Source of the DNA: Anaerolineae bacterium
GTDB lineage: Bacteria; Chloroflexota; Anaerolineae; Promineifilales; Promineifilaceae
Assembly (NCBI GenBank): GCA_019637635.1
Contig: JAHBVI010000012.1
Coordinates: forward strand, 1-64,000
DNA: 64,000 nucleotides
Reading direction: 5' to 3'
Part shown: positions 34,609-44,236 of the stretch, in pieces
Numbering within the stretch: position 1 is the first letter of the stretch
Layout of the letters: every line of letters begins with the position of its first letter
Program-made: the position numbers and the translations under genes
The notes under the pieces: model-generated
What the model was told of the DNA's origin: nothing
What the model saw: the letters and a program-made list of their open reading frames with translations, nothing else
Database searches by the model: none

Positions 34609-36963
34609 ATGGCTACTGGGAAAGTCAAAAAAATAATTAGAGGGGAATTTGGCTTCATTCAACCTGATGATGGCAGTGAAGAGGTGTACTTTCGTCTCAA
34701 TTGGGTAAGGAACGCATCGGCAAGTAGGATTACGGTAGATATGTCCGTAGAATATGAGCCTCAAAGAGGGCATCAAGGATTGCAGACAAAGTGGGTACGG
34801 GCCTTGAGTGGTCAGCCATTCCCTCTTGAAAAACAAACGCAAGTTACATCAGCAGAGTCTGCACAAAAGGGTGGTATATTCCACAATCCCTATAATTTTG
34901 TGAGGCCCATTTCTGGCAAACCTATAATATCCAGAAGTAACACAAAGCTGCTTGACCGTTGTTTACCACCTCCACATGATCGTTGGCTGGGGCTGTCTGG
35001 GAAAATTCAAGGTCGCATTCAAGTAAAAACCCCTTTGTTTGTCTCAGCAACAGAAGGTGTATCTGTGGATGATAAAGAGCATAAAAGTTACCAGTTTTTC
35101 ACTGTTAACGGCCAGAAAGCTATTTCTGCATCCTCTCTAAGAGGCGTTTTACGCTCCACCTATGAAGCTGTCACAAACTCTTGCTTTGCTAACCTGGCCG
35201 ATTCTCGCCTAAGCTATCGTTTAGCGGCGACCGATGCGTCCAAACTTGTCCCAGGACGGGTTATAGAACAGGATGGGCAATGGTATGTAGAGTTGCTGAC
35301 AGGAACAACGAGACTAAAGTTCAATCAGCAGTTAACCAAAAATGATATGCAATACGCTGCCTGGATTCATCAGTACTGGCCCGTTGAGCCAAGCAAAACA
35401 TTGGTCAAGCCAATGGACGAGATCAGAGCTTCACAAGAGCTTAAAAAAAATATCAGACATTTACGAAACCGCACACCTAAAGGAGGCGGGATTGATTTAA
35501 AAGATTTAAAGCATGGTGATAAATGTTTTGCTTTGCTGCGAGATACCCATCATCCTTTTCCCAGCATCCATTTTTGGGATGTGGTGCAAATTATTCGCGA
35601 TAAAGCTTCTCTAAAAATACAACAGCAAGGAGATCGGCTTGTAGAAGGTTGGTTGTGCTTGACCAATCAAAATACGGAGCGAAAACACAGTGAACGCTTT
35701 TTCTTTACTACTGATAAACAACCGTTAACTCTCAGCTTAAATGAAGAAGTTTGTCAGGATTATGAAATGTTGATGCGTGAATACTTTGAACGACATGAGA
35801 AAGATGTAAAGAGATGGCGTGATAAAAAGCGTAATCCAAATCTTGCCCAACCACAAGATAAAGAAGCTAAAGATGAGATTGCGTTTAGCCGTTTCGTAGC
35901 TCGTAAAGAAGATAAGCTCAAGTCCAATGTGTTAGTTTATGTAAAACTAAAAGGAGAAGCCCAGTCACCTGAAGTTGATTTTTTGGTACCGGTTTCAGTC
36001 TCACGTGTTCTCTATACTCACAGCATTGGAGAATTGTTGCCATATGATTTACACCGTTGTCAAAGTTATGATGCTTTGTGTCCAGCCTGTCGTTTATTTG
36101 GTTGGGTTCATGGAGAACAGGGGAAAGAGGCATATCGTGGGCGGATAAGGATTAGCCATGCATTGTTAGTGGAGGGTAAAGAGGGTGCATCAGAAGAATC
36201 CATGCGGTTACAAATCCTTTCATCACCCAAACCAACAACCACTTATTTTTATTTAGTTGATCAAAACGGCAAACCAAAGAACGGCCGTTCTCAAGCCGAA
36301 GCAGGATACAACAATCTTGGTAACCACTTACGTGGTCGTAAATATTACCGACACTATGTGCCAACGAGGGGAAAAATAACACTAACAAAGGAGCAGCAAG
36401 ATAAAGAGAAAAACTGGGATCAGAATCGCACCATTTGTGATCCTGTAGGCACGGGAGCCGAGTTTGAATTTGAGATCGCCTTTGAGAATCTTACAGATGT
36501 CGAACTTGGGGCATTCCTTTGGACGCTAACCCTTGATAACGAAGCTTATCACAAAATTGGATACGGTAAGGCATTAGGACTTGGCAGTGTACAAATCTGT
36601 ATTTCTGATCAGGGTGTCGTACTAGACAATATGGTTCACCGCTATAAAAATCTGCCAAACGCTAGCTCATCATATGCTTTACATAATTGGCAACAACTCA
36701 TTGAGTTGTTCAAAAAGGAGATGCAGTCAGTTTGGCAAAAACCATTTGATCAGCTAGAGCCAATAAAAGATCTTAAAGCACTTTTAGCTAAGGAGGGTCC
36801 TAGTTTACCAGTACATTACCCATACTCACCGGTTACGGAAAGCAAAGGCAATTTTGAATGGTTTATGGGTAACACAAGTGAAAAAGGACCTAAACTTGCA
36901 TTACCACTAGCAATAGACACCAGTGGATTGCCGCTGTTGAATAAGAAAGGGCAAGAAGTATAA
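34609..36963 (+). CDS. RAMP protein (TIGR03986-like) with N-terminal cold-shock domain
   Basis: 784 aa from ATG 34609 after AAGGAGG. Residues 1-65 form a cold-shock (OB) domain: TGKVKKIIRGEFGFIQPDD, VYFRLNWVRN and MSVEYEP, holding the aromatic RNP-like motif FGFI. The rest is a large RAMP: NPYNFVRPISGKP, IQVKTPLFVSATEG, ISASSLRGVLRSTYEAV, a CPACRLFGWVHG zinc motif and IGYGKALGLGSVQI. PYNFV-type starts are typical of TIGR03986 Cas7 proteins. Expected role: Cas7 unit of the type III complex, with an extra single-strand RNA-binding module. Long coding inserts (residues 280-460) are AT-rich. Confidence 0.85.
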   Translation: MATGKVKKIIRGEFGFIQPDDGSEEVYFRLNWVRNASASRITVDMSVEYEPQRGHQGLQTKWVRALSGQPFPLEKQTQVTSAESAQKGGIFHNPYNFVRPISGKPIISRSNTKLLDRCLPPPHDRWLGLSGKIQGRIQVKTPLFVSATEGVSVDDKEHKSYQFFTVNGQKAISASSLRGVLRSTYEAVTNSCFANLADSRLSYRLAATDASKLVPGRVIEQDGQWYVELLTGTTRLKFNQQLTKNDMQYAAWIHQYWPVEPSKTLVKPMDEIRASQELKKNIRHLRNRTPKGGGIDLKDLKHGDKCFALLRDTHHPFPSIHFWDVVQIIRDKASLKIQQQGDRLVEGWLCLTNQNTERKHSERFFFTTDKQPLTLSLNEEVCQDYEMLMREYFERHEKDVKRWRDKKRNPNLAQPQDKEAKDEIAFSRFVARKEDKLKSNVLVYVKLKGEAQSPEVDFLVPVSVSRVLYTHSIGELLPYDLHRCQSYDALCPACRLFGWVHGEQGKEAYRGRIRISHALLVEGKEGASEESMRLQILSSPKPTTTYFYLVDQNGKPKNGRSQAEAGYNNLGNHLRGRKYYRHYVPTRGKITLTKEQQDKEKNWDQNRTICDPVGTGAEFEFEIAFENLTDVELGAFLWTLTLDNEAYHKIGYGKALGLGSVQICISDQGVVLDNMVHRYKNLPNASSSYALHNWQQLIELFKKEMQSVWQKPFDQLEPIKDLKALLAKEGPSLPVHYPYSPVTESKGNFEWFMGNTSEKGPKLALPLAIDTSGLPLLNKKGQEV

Positions 36964-36970
36964 CTTCAGT

Positions 36971-37180
36971 TTGTTTTTCATCGTTTTTGTCCGGGCAGAC
37001 ACGTTACCCTGGGGTAATTTTCGTGGTTTTCATACCCTGATTTTGGCTGAAGTCGGTGAGGTAGATGTGGCCTTGGTTGATCCCTCCCAAGATAGTGGCC
37101 CTACCAGGTTGTCAGTTGATGGGTTTCTTATGGCTTGGGAAGAGTTTGACTCCCTGGCCGCGTTCATCACAAAAGGTTGA
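36971..37180 (+). pseudogene. C-terminal relic of a C39-like cysteine peptidase
   Basis: An open frame of about 69 codons without ATG or ribosome site (nominal TTG at 36971). LPWGNFRGFHTLILAEV supplies the catalytic His strand and ALVDPSQDSGP the Asp/Asn strand of papain-like C39-type peptidases, followed by the family's C-terminal FLMAWEEFDSLAAFI. The N-terminal half with the catalytic Cys is missing; the Cas7 gene ends seven bases before. It looks like the remnant of a protease once placed before the SAVED gene. Confidence 0.55.
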
Positions 37181-37188
37181 TATATCAC

Positions 37189-38019
37189 ATGAACAACTCC
37201 TTACGGGTCAGTCAAAATAGCATAAACCTCCTGCGCCAATCTGGTTACCATCAATTTGGTGATGTAACGCCTGGTCAAGACCTGAGCGATGATATAGCCA
37301 TCGTCCGCCCCTTGTATATTGGTTCCATGCTTATCTCTTATCTGGTTGGTGAACGTGATACCTATCATAACGTGGCTAAAGAGACGCTGAACTCCTTCAA
37401 AAAGGAATTGATCGGGACTTTTAATGACGATGAACTACAGGAACTTTGTTTAGAATTAAACATATCCTTCGCCGATCTCGGGGAAAATACGCACAATGGC
37501 CGTGTTCGCGCGTTAATACAATACGGGCAGCGTCACGGCCGTCTGGCCGACCTGGTCGCTTACTGCCGTCGGGAACGGCCGCACATCGCCTGGCCCCAAT
37601 TCCCCGTCGTTGATACGCCCACTATCAAGTCCAAATCTGACCTGGCCATCGTCATCAGCATCAATCAACCAGCTTTGGAACACGCAGCATCTCATCTGGC
37701 AGAAATTCAGGTGGACTGCAATTTTGTCCTTCTCACGACCACGCCTGATTACGCCAACAGTCAGTGGCTGCCTAATAACACAGATTGGCAGCCGGCCGTG
37801 CAAGATTTTTACCAGACCATGCAGCACAATGCTGTGAGAATTCCTCGCGTACGACGCCATTTTTTCTTTGCCACCCCCCTGCCCTATGCTTTTGCCATTG
37901 GTTGCGCCTGGGGTCTGGTACATCAAGGAGATGAACTCTATCATTGGGCTGGTTCAAGCTATGTGCGCGTGTTGACCAGTACACGGGATTGGAGAAACAA
38001 ACAAGATGATTCTCCTTAA
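37189..38019 (+). CDS. EAD-SAVED protein, probable cyclic oligonucleotide sensor
   Basis: 276 aa from ATG 37189. Residues ~65-125 match an effector-associated (death-like) domain: FNDDELQELCLELNISFADL and RVRALIQYGQRHGRLADLVAYCRR. The C-terminal ~120 residues resemble a SAVED domain: SDLAIVISINQPALEHAA, VLLTTTP, RVRRHFFFATPLPYAFAIGCAWG and DELYHWAGSSYVRVL. SAVED domains bind cyclic oligonucleotides, and EADs recruit effectors by homotypic contacts. In a type III operon it could read Cas10 products and signal to an EAD-bearing effector encoded elsewhere. No EAD partner is seen in this window. Confidence 0.75.
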   Translation: MNNSLRVSQNSINLLRQSGYHQFGDVTPGQDLSDDIAIVRPLYIGSMLISYLVGERDTYHNVAKETLNSFKKELIGTFNDDELQELCLELNISFADLGENTHNGRVRALIQYGQRHGRLADLVAYCRRERPHIAWPQFPVVDTPTIKSKSDLAIVISINQPALEHAASHLAEIQVDCNFVLLTTTPDYANSQWLPNNTDWQPAVQDFYQTMQHNAVRIPRVRRHFFFATPLPYAFAIGCAWGLVHQGDELYHWAGSSYVRVLTSTRDWRNKQDDSP

Positions 38020-38386
38020 CTTTGGTCACCCGCTTACTCAAGAGCAACTGACTGCCGTGCAATCAGCTACGGAGCAGGCAGCGATAGATTTGCGCGAAAT
38101 AAAAACCCACTTCGACCACGAACGGCCGTTTCCCGACCAGATCACGCAGTTGGTAAACAGCCTCAACCTGGATTCCCAAACCTGGCAAACTCATCCCATC
38201 CTCATCAATCCACCCGCCCACAATGCCATCGCCGTCACCTTGTTGGCCGAGCTGCACGGCCGTATGGGTTACTTCCCCGCCATCATTCGCCTTAAACCCA
38301 TACCCGGCAGCCTGCCGCCCCAGTTTGAGTTTGCCGAAATCATCAACCTGCAAGCCATTCGAGATCAGGCGCGGACACAAAGATGA
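38006..38386 (+). CDS. csx15: Csx15-like CRISPR accessory protein
   Basis: 126 aa, overlapping the SAVED gene by 14 bases. The sequence ILLNFGHPLTQEQL, an INPPAHNAIAVTLLAELHGR core and a MGYFPAIIRLKPIPGS stretch ending in EIINLQAIRDQA fit the Csx15 family of small Rossmann-like proteins in type III loci. Csx15 and related small proteins have been proposed to bind or degrade cyclic oligoadenylate; the sequence alone does not show which. The HGR loop is a candidate ligand site. Confidence 0.7.
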   Translation: MILLNFGHPLTQEQLTAVQSATEQAAIDLREIKTHFDHERPFPDQITQLVNSLNLDSQTWQTHPILINPPAHNAIAVTLLAELHGRMGYFPAIIRLKPIPGSLPPQFEFAEIINLQAIRDQARTQR

Positions 38387-38398
38387 AAAGGAATGACG

Positions 38399-38947
38399 AT
38401 GGCATCACCTGATACTACATTAAATTGGGAAGCCATTAGCAGTAAACTGCAAAAAGAAAAGAAGGCGGCCTTGATTCAACTCGTCCAGGAATTAACGGCC
38501 GTTTCCCCTGAAGTCCAACGCTATCTGCAAACCCGCTACGTGAAAGGGACAACGGCCGTTCAAATCGCCCCTTATCGTCAAGCTATTCAAGAACAGTTTG
38601 TTATCTCAGATTGGAACAACACCATTTCCTGGAACTTTGCCGGGGTGCATAAAGCCATTGACGATTATGCTCAAAGCAGCCAGGGTGACGAAGTTGGTGT
38701 AGCTGAATTATTGGTAATGGCTTTGGAAACGGCTGCTAAGTTCGCCGACAACTTTAGCCTGCAAGACAATGACTTCGATCAAGACATTACCGATTTAGCC
38801 CACAGATGCAGCGCGCATCTCCAGTCCCATGATCATCTCCTACCCACCTATAAACCTCGTATCAAGAAAATCCAAAAAATCGTCAATGATTTAGGTTATT
38901 ACGCGGCGGATGAATCTCTCGACGACTTAACCAGCCCTTATCGGTAG
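38399..38947 (+). CDS. Helical protein of the type III operon, function unknown
   Basis: 182 aa from ATG 38399, chosen because AAAAGGA lies six bases upstream; an ATG at 38393 abuts the site. It is predicted almost all-helical: LQKEKKAALIQLVQELTAVS, a VGVAELLVMALETAAKFADN helix and RIKKIQKIVNDLGYY. The first helices recall SWIM/DUF6880-like segments. Between csx15 and cas6, and small and helical, it could act as a Cas11/Csm2-like small subunit, but this is a guess from size and position only. Confidence 0.7.
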   Translation: MASPDTTLNWEAISSKLQKEKKAALIQLVQELTAVSPEVQRYLQTRYVKGTTAVQIAPYRQAIQEQFVISDWNNTISWNFAGVHKAIDDYAQSSQGDEVGVAELLVMALETAAKFADNFSLQDNDFDQDITDLAHRCSAHLQSHDHLLPTYKPRIKKIQKIVNDLGYYAADESLDDLTSPYR

Positions 38948-38952
38948 AAACC

Positions 38953-39705
38953 ATGCACACCATCACCTACCTCTTCACCCCCCTCGACGAACCGCTGCAC
39001 GGCCGTACCATCTATGCGCGTGGTCTGCATGGTTTCCTCTTCAACGTCACCGGCCAGACCGACCGGCAAGAGTCTGACTGGCTGCACCACCACCCCACGC
39101 CCCGGCCGTTTACCCTCGTCCCCCTCTACACTGATGACGGCTACCTGGCCGGGCTGCGCCTTTCCGCCCTTACCGACCGCGCCGCCACTTTGTTTCAGCG
39201 CACGGGAGAGTGGTTTCGGGATATGGGACGGCCGTGTCACCTGGGCGGTCGGGAATTCATCATCACCGAAACCCATACTGTGCCTGGCCCATCCTGGGCG
39301 CAGTTAGCCCTCAGCCAGCCTGCCCGGCAAATCGGGCTGCGTTTCAACTCCCCCACCGCCTTCAAACAAGGGCCGCGCCATCTGCCCCTGCCCCTCCCGG
39401 CCAATGTCTTTAGCGGCCCAGTGCGTATGTGGCAAGCCTTCGCCCCGCCGATGATGACCCTGCCCCCTGGCTGGTTAGATTGGTGCGCCGAAAACGTCTT
39501 TGTCACCCAACACCGCATCGAAACGGCAACCGTCACCATTGACAAAAACGAACGTTTTACCGGCTTTGTGGGCGAAGCATGGTTCGAGGCGCACCGCGGC
39601 GACGACCTGGCCTTACGCGCCTGGCAGGCATTGGCCGACCTGGCCACTTTTTGTGGCGTCGGCCACAAAACAACGATGGGCATGGGCGCGGTAGAGCGCC
39701 TGTGA
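38953..39705 (+). CDS. cas6: CRISPR RNA endoribonuclease Cas6
   Basis: 250 aa, last gene of the operon. The C-terminal glycine-rich loop GVGHKTTMGMGAVERL and the preceding FTGFVGEAWFEAHRGD strand are diagnostic of Cas6. The N-terminal RAMP starts TITYLFTPLDEPLHGRTIYARGLHGFL. His residues in the first helix region (about residue 25) could be catalytic. It should process the pre-crRNA from arrays with the repeat seen at the left edge. It starts six bases after the preceding stop. Confidence 0.93.
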   Translation: MHTITYLFTPLDEPLHGRTIYARGLHGFLFNVTGQTDRQESDWLHHHPTPRPFTLVPLYTDDGYLAGLRLSALTDRAATLFQRTGEWFRDMGRPCHLGGREFIITETHTVPGPSWAQLALSQPARQIGLRFNSPTAFKQGPRHLPLPLPANVFSGPVRMWQAFAPPMMTLPPGWLDWCAENVFVTQHRIETATVTIDKNERFTGFVGEAWFEAHRGDDLALRAWQALADLATFCGVGHKTTMGMGAVERL

Positions 39706-39950
39706 AGACCGTTAACCGTACCGTCCAACTTAACCGAAACTTGAAGGAAAATGTGGTTGCCCTTGTGGACAAAAAGCGGTATGCTATCCGTGTTCCTGAT
39801 TGGATTAACGGCAGAAGGAAACTTGTGATAGTTGTCTGCAAATGACAATATCACACCCTCCCCCAAACTGGCACAAAAGAAACGCGACTGGAACAGACTA
39901 ATCAGGAACAGGGCCACGACGCCCCCTCCTGCTGCCGGTCAACGCCCGTA

Positions 39951-39985
39951 AAGCCGCCTGCAAACACGGGCGGCTTTTTATTTTT
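39951..39985 (+). terminator. Rho-independent terminator of the type III operon
   Basis: AAGCCGCC, loop TGCAAACACG, GGCGGCTT followed by TTTATTTTT. The 8-bp GC-rich stem with a T-run is oriented for plus-strand transcription ending after cas6. Confidence 0.85.
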
Positions 39986-40010
39986 GGGGAGGGCGAAAGT
40001 CCGTATACGC

Positions 40011-40547
40011 CTACTTCAAGATGACCGGTAGATAGATAAAGAAGTGCGTGGCTGTTTCTCCGTAGTTGGTGCAGGCCATACCAGCGCCGGTTGGTGGGGC
40101 GGCTCCATTCCCGGCCACATCGCGGGCCTGGGTGGCAAAACAGTAAGTGCCGGGGCCATCAGCAGGCGCAAAGGTAAATAGGCCGCTGTCACCAGACTGG
40201 TATGACAGGGAACTGCGTTGCCATATGCCAGTTAGACCAAATTTGAACCATAACCAGACACCATCAGATCCGCTCAGGTTATCGGTTGCTGTCCAGGTGA
40301 TGGTGATGACGCCATCGGCAACGGCCGTGGGCGCATTCGCCGTCGAGGTGGGCACGGTCATATCCAGGGAGATAGTCTGCGTCTGCGTGATTTCCCGGTT
40401 GCCCTGGCCGTCTACGCTGTAGTCGCTGGCGACCAGACAGAATACGGGACGGCCATGCCACCTGGGCATCCGCGAATTTAACCTCTGAATTTCAGGTGTT
40501 TCTACCGCTGCATCCCCAGGATACGCTTGGAACCTCTGACCAATCAA
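40011..40547 (-). pseudogene. C-terminal fragment of a secreted surface protein
   Basis: About 178 codons open to the NACHT gene, but with only a TTG near the start, no ribosome site and no signal peptide. The content looks like the end of a large exported protein: DYSVDGQGNREITQTQTISL, a Thr/Asp-rich Ig-like strand set (WTATDNLSGSDGVWLWFKFG) and GTYCFATQARDVAGNG. It ends in FIYLPVILK, a tail shared with other exported proteins in this window. The 5' part was probably lost when the WD40-NACHT gene arrived. Confidence 0.65.
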
Positions 40548-43500
40548 CTTGGGTGGTCATAGGCACCAAGTGTTTCCAGCGTAATACGTTGTGTAGCCGT
40601 TAAACCACTAGCACCCGTTATATTCATCCCCTCATAGATTCTATTGCTCCGTAACGTTCTGATACATTCACCTGTTAGTACATCCCAGAGCCTAACAGTG
40701 GCATCATCGCTACCGCTTGCCAATGTACGGCCGTCTGGCGCAAAAGCGACGGATTGCACCCGATTATCATGTCCATATAATGTTCTTAAGTGTGTCTGCG
40801 TATCAACATCCCATAAGCGAATGGTGTGGTCGCCGCTCCCACTGGCCAGTAGACGGCCATCGCAATTAAAAGCTACTGACCATACAGGGTTAGAATGTCC
40901 GACCATAACAGTTACGAGTTGTCTTGCCCTGGCATCCCAAAGTCGTATCGTTTGATCTTCGCTGCAACTGGCAATCAAACGACTATCAGGACTAAAAGTA
41001 ATTGCCCAAATAGGATTAGTATGCCCTTCAAATTCCCATATACACTCGCTGGTTACCATATCCCATAGACACACTATCTGATCATCTCCAGCGCTGGCCA
41101 TCATTTGACCATTCGGGCTGAATGCAACGGAGCGCACCTGTTTGGTATGCTTCTTGATTGTTTTCAGGCACTGCCCACTCTCCACATCCCACACTTTGAC
41201 CGTACGATCACCACTTCCGCTGGCTAGAAAACGCCCATCAGGGCTAAAGGAGATCGTCCTCACCTGAGCAGCGTGCCCGGAGATGATATTTATACCCTCA
41301 CCTGTTCTGACATCCCAGAGGCGAACCATCGTGTCTTCACTGCAGCTGACAAGACGCCGCCCGTCTGGGCTAAAGGCAATAGATCGCACCCGGTTCAGAT
41401 GCCCACTTAATATTCGAAGGCAGCGACCTGTCTCAGCATCCCATAAATAGATACTTCGATCCTCAGTGCCACTGGCCAATAGCCGACCGTCAGGACTAAA
41501 GGCAACTCCTCTGACGCGGTTGATATAGCCATTGATCGTTCGTAAACAGCGACCACTGTTTACATCCCATAATCTGATAGTCTGATCTTCACTACCACTA
41601 GCCAACACAGAACCATCCGGGCTGAAAGCGATAGAACGCACACGATCTTGGTGTCCAATCATCACCTGCAAGCAACGCCACGTTTTCACGTCCCAAAGCC
41701 GAACAGTACGATCTTCACTACCACTGGCAAGGATCATGCCATCAGGGCTAAAAGCTAAGGTACGTACTCGACCTGTGTGTTCATGAAATGTCTGTAGGCA
41801 TGTCCAATCCTCAACGTTCCATAAAGCAATGGTTTTATCATCGCTGGCGCTGGCCAAGAGATGCCCTTTGGGGTGGAAGATCACTGCTCGCACCCGGTTT
41901 TTGTGATAGCGCTGGGTGACAAGCAGTTGCCCAGTGTAGCTATCCCAAATACAAAAGGACCCATCGTCGCTGCCGCTGGCCAGAAGACGACCATCAGGGC
42001 TGAAGGTTACGGATCTAATCCATCCCTTGTGTTCAGATAATTCAGCCAGTTTTTCACCTGTAACAATATCCCAAAGACGTACTATTCGATCACCGCCTCC
42101 GCTTGCCAGCCTGCTCCCATCAGTGCTAAAGGCGACAGCCTTAACCTGATTTTCATGTCCTTTTAGTTGCCGGGTAAGCTGCCTCTCATGAATATCCCAA
42201 AAACAAATCATCTGATCACCGCCTCCGCTCGCCAGGATTTGAGTACCCCGATTAGATGCCACAGTCCAGACCCAATCACGGTGTCCAATCAGCGTGGCAA
42301 ATGGCTGATGACGAACGGTATCCCATAGGCGGATTTCATTGTTTGTCGTACCAAAAGCCAACAATCCATTGTCTGCCCAGGCAACAGCCAAAACCCCACC
42401 AAATGTATCAGCAAAGATGGATGTAGTTAGATCACTAAACGCGAAATTTACACAGTGGAGAGGTGTGTCAAGTAAGTAGGCCTGCCAGATGGTTAAGTGT
42501 GAAAAATCAAAACCTGTCAAATCCACGCCAAGGCAAATCAACAAGTTTATGGTGTTACCCCCCATATAGCCAGGAACCGATACAGGTTCCTGTTGATAAT
42601 GGTGTAGGATTTGCTGCAACTGTTTGACTACAAGATGTTTATGCGTATATGTATCTAAAAGGCTTTTCGCAATGGGACTTAAAATGAGGCGTACTTGACT
42701 TTCCAGAACATATGATTTTGCTTGTGCCTGTGCCAGGGTAACGTTGTTAAATAAGGCTATCTGTTCTCCCGTAATTTCATTACAGATCTGCTGGATAAGT
42801 TTATCTGTCATATATTCAAGAATCACATTCTGTAGCAAGAAGCCCGAACCTGTCAGCTCAACCATCGATCGGCGTCGTAAAGAGCGCAGGGCTAGATTAA
42901 AATTACTTGCACGAGTATGGTGGATAAGATTCTGATGAAGTTTCTCACGAAAGGTCGCTTCGCGCTCAATAGCCAACCAAAACATTATCTCCTGTTCTAA
43001 ATGGGATAGGCGTTTGAACTGCTCATCAATTACGTCCTGAATCCGTCCAAAAATCAGGTCCGCCTCATTCAAAAAATCAATAATGTCACCAGCATAAACC
43101 TCTCGGATCATTTCCGCCACCAGTTTCAACGCGAGTGGATTGCCCGAATACCTATAGATAAGCTCATGCCAGGAGTCTTGAGACCCGGCCAGGCCTTTAT
43201 CACTCAAGATTTGTTTCCCTTCGGTTGTCGTCAGGCCAACCAGTTCAATTGAGCGCACATATGAAGCCGATCCCTCATGCCAGGCGACTTCGGATGGTTT
43301 TTCTCTGCTTGTTATAATAAGGTGGCTTTGACACGAGCTATCACCCAGGCGTTGGAAAAATTGACCATACGTTTCATACCCATGCTGGTAATGCCCGGTT
43401 GCATCACCATCCAGGATAGATTCGACGTTATCCAATACCAACAGGCATCGGTGCTGACGTAGATAAAAAATGAGTTTTGCTATCAGTGTATCTATCTCAT

Positions 43501-44110
43501 TGGTTAATTCAACGTCACGGCGGTCAGACAGAATTTGTAGCCACTCTTTGAGAATATCGCCTAAAGGGGGGGTATTGTGTAGAGAGCGCCAGATTACATG
43601 ATCAAATGCTGCACATATTTGTGTTGCCAGTTTTGTGACTAAAGCAGTTTTACCAATACCACCTATACCGAAAATTGCAACAAGGCGACATCGGTCTTCG
43701 AGAATCCATTGTGATAATTGCCTTAATTCGGATTCACGGCCGCAGAAATGTGTTATATCAGGCGCTTCTCCCCAATCGCAGTAGTTGACGTCTGGCGTTA
43801 ATGTATGGATTTTGGGTTGAAATATATCATCACACAGTTGCGCTACACCAGGATAATTCCCACTCCTGAGAAACATCTCAACCCATTTTCGGTCCAACTT
43901 GCCTCGAACTGCAATCTCGCGCGCCAATCTTGCCACATAAGCGTCATTAGTTGGCACTCGCCCGTGTCGCCATACGTAGATCATCGATCCACCTTGAAGA
44001 CCAATTGCATTCCCCAATTCGTCTTGAATAAGATTGATTGGCTTTCTCTCACGTGACTTTATGGCGTAAATACCCTCAGTTAGCAAATCACCAAACTTCG
44101 ATTTGTCCAT
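40544..44110 (-). CDS. NACHT/STAND ATPase with 14 WD40 repeats
   Basis: 1188 aa. An N-terminal ~85-residue region looks like a divergent HTH ([17 protein letters not shown]). The STAND ATPase has Walker [11 protein letters not shown] (148-155), Walker [21 protein letters not shown] and [14 protein letters not shown] pentapeptide-like or spacer stretch leads to 14 WD40 units of ~42 residues with consensus V.SVAFSPDG..LASGS.D.TIRLWD, enough for two seven-blade propellers. Such proteins are signal-sensing STANDs, some acting in antiphage defence. The start is preceded by no strong ribosome site. An IS1-like element now lies 126 bp upstream in its control region. Confidence 0.93.
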   Translation of the reverse strand: MDKSKFGDLLTEGIYAIKSRERKPINLIQDELGNAIGLQGGSMIYVWRHGRVPTNDAYVARLAREIAVRGKLDRKWVEMFLRSGNYPGVAQLCDDIFQPKIHTLTPDVNYCDWGEAPDITHFCGRESELRQLSQWILEDRCRLVAIFGIGGIGKTALVTKLATQICAAFDHVIWRSLHNTPPLGDILKEWLQILSDRRDVELTNEIDTLIAKLIFYLRQHRCLLVLDNVESILDGDATGHYQHGYETYGQFFQRLGDSSCQSHLIITSREKPSEVAWHEGSASYVRSIELVGLTTTEGKQILSDKGLAGSQDSWHELIYRYSGNPLALKLVAEMIREVYAGDIIDFLNEADLIFGRIQDVIDEQFKRLSHLEQEIMFWLAIEREATFREKLHQNLIHHTRASNFNLALRSLRRRSMVELTGSGFLLQNVILEYMTDKLIQQICNEITGEQIALFNNVTLAQAQAKSYVLESQVRLILSPIAKSLLDTYTHKHLVVKQLQQILHHYQQEPVSVPGYMGGNTINLLICLGVDLTGFDFSHLTIWQAYLLDTPLHCVNFAFSDLTTSIFADTFGGVLAVAWADNGLLAFGTTNNEIRLWDTVRHQPFATLIGHRDWVWTVASNRGTQILASGGGDQMICFWDIHERQLTRQLKGHENQVKAVAFSTDGSRLASGGGDRIVRLWDIVTGEKLAELSEHKGWIRSVTFSPDGRLLASGSDDGSFCIWDSYTGQLLVTQRYHKNRVRAVIFHPKGHLLASASDDKTIALWNVEDWTCLQTFHEHTGRVRTLAFSPDGMILASGSEDRTVRLWDVKTWRCLQVMIGHQDRVRSIAFSPDGSVLASGSEDQTIRLWDVNSGRCLRTINGYINRVRGVAFSPDGRLLASGTEDRSIYLWDAETGRCLRILSGHLNRVRSIAFSPDGRRLVSCSEDTMVRLWDVRTGEGINIISGHAAQVRTISFSPDGRFLASGSGDRTVKVWDVESGQCLKTIKKHTKQVRSVAFSPNGQMMASAGDDQIVCLWDMVTSECIWEFEGHTNPIWAITFSPDSRLIASCSEDQTIRLWDARARQLVTVMVGHSNPVWSVAFNCDGRLLASGSGDHTIRLWDVDTQTHLRTLYGHDNRVQSVAFAPDGRTLASGSDDATVRLWDVLTGECIRTLRSNRIYEGMNITGASGLTATQRITLETLGAYDHPS

Positions 44111-44236
44111 GATAATTCTCGATTTTCGATATTTTTAGAATGAACCAGGAATAAAATTGGATCAGGTTTTCAAACCAGTTGGAACGTTCTGGATGTACTA
44201 TTTCATTGAATAATGTTCATCTCTTCCACAAAAAGG

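Noticed and set aside
39702..39845. Small GTG-start ORF of 47 aa overlapping the cas6 stop
   Set aside because: Basic sequence (KTVNRTVQLNRNLKENVV) without ribosome site or recognised family; too weak to list as a gene.
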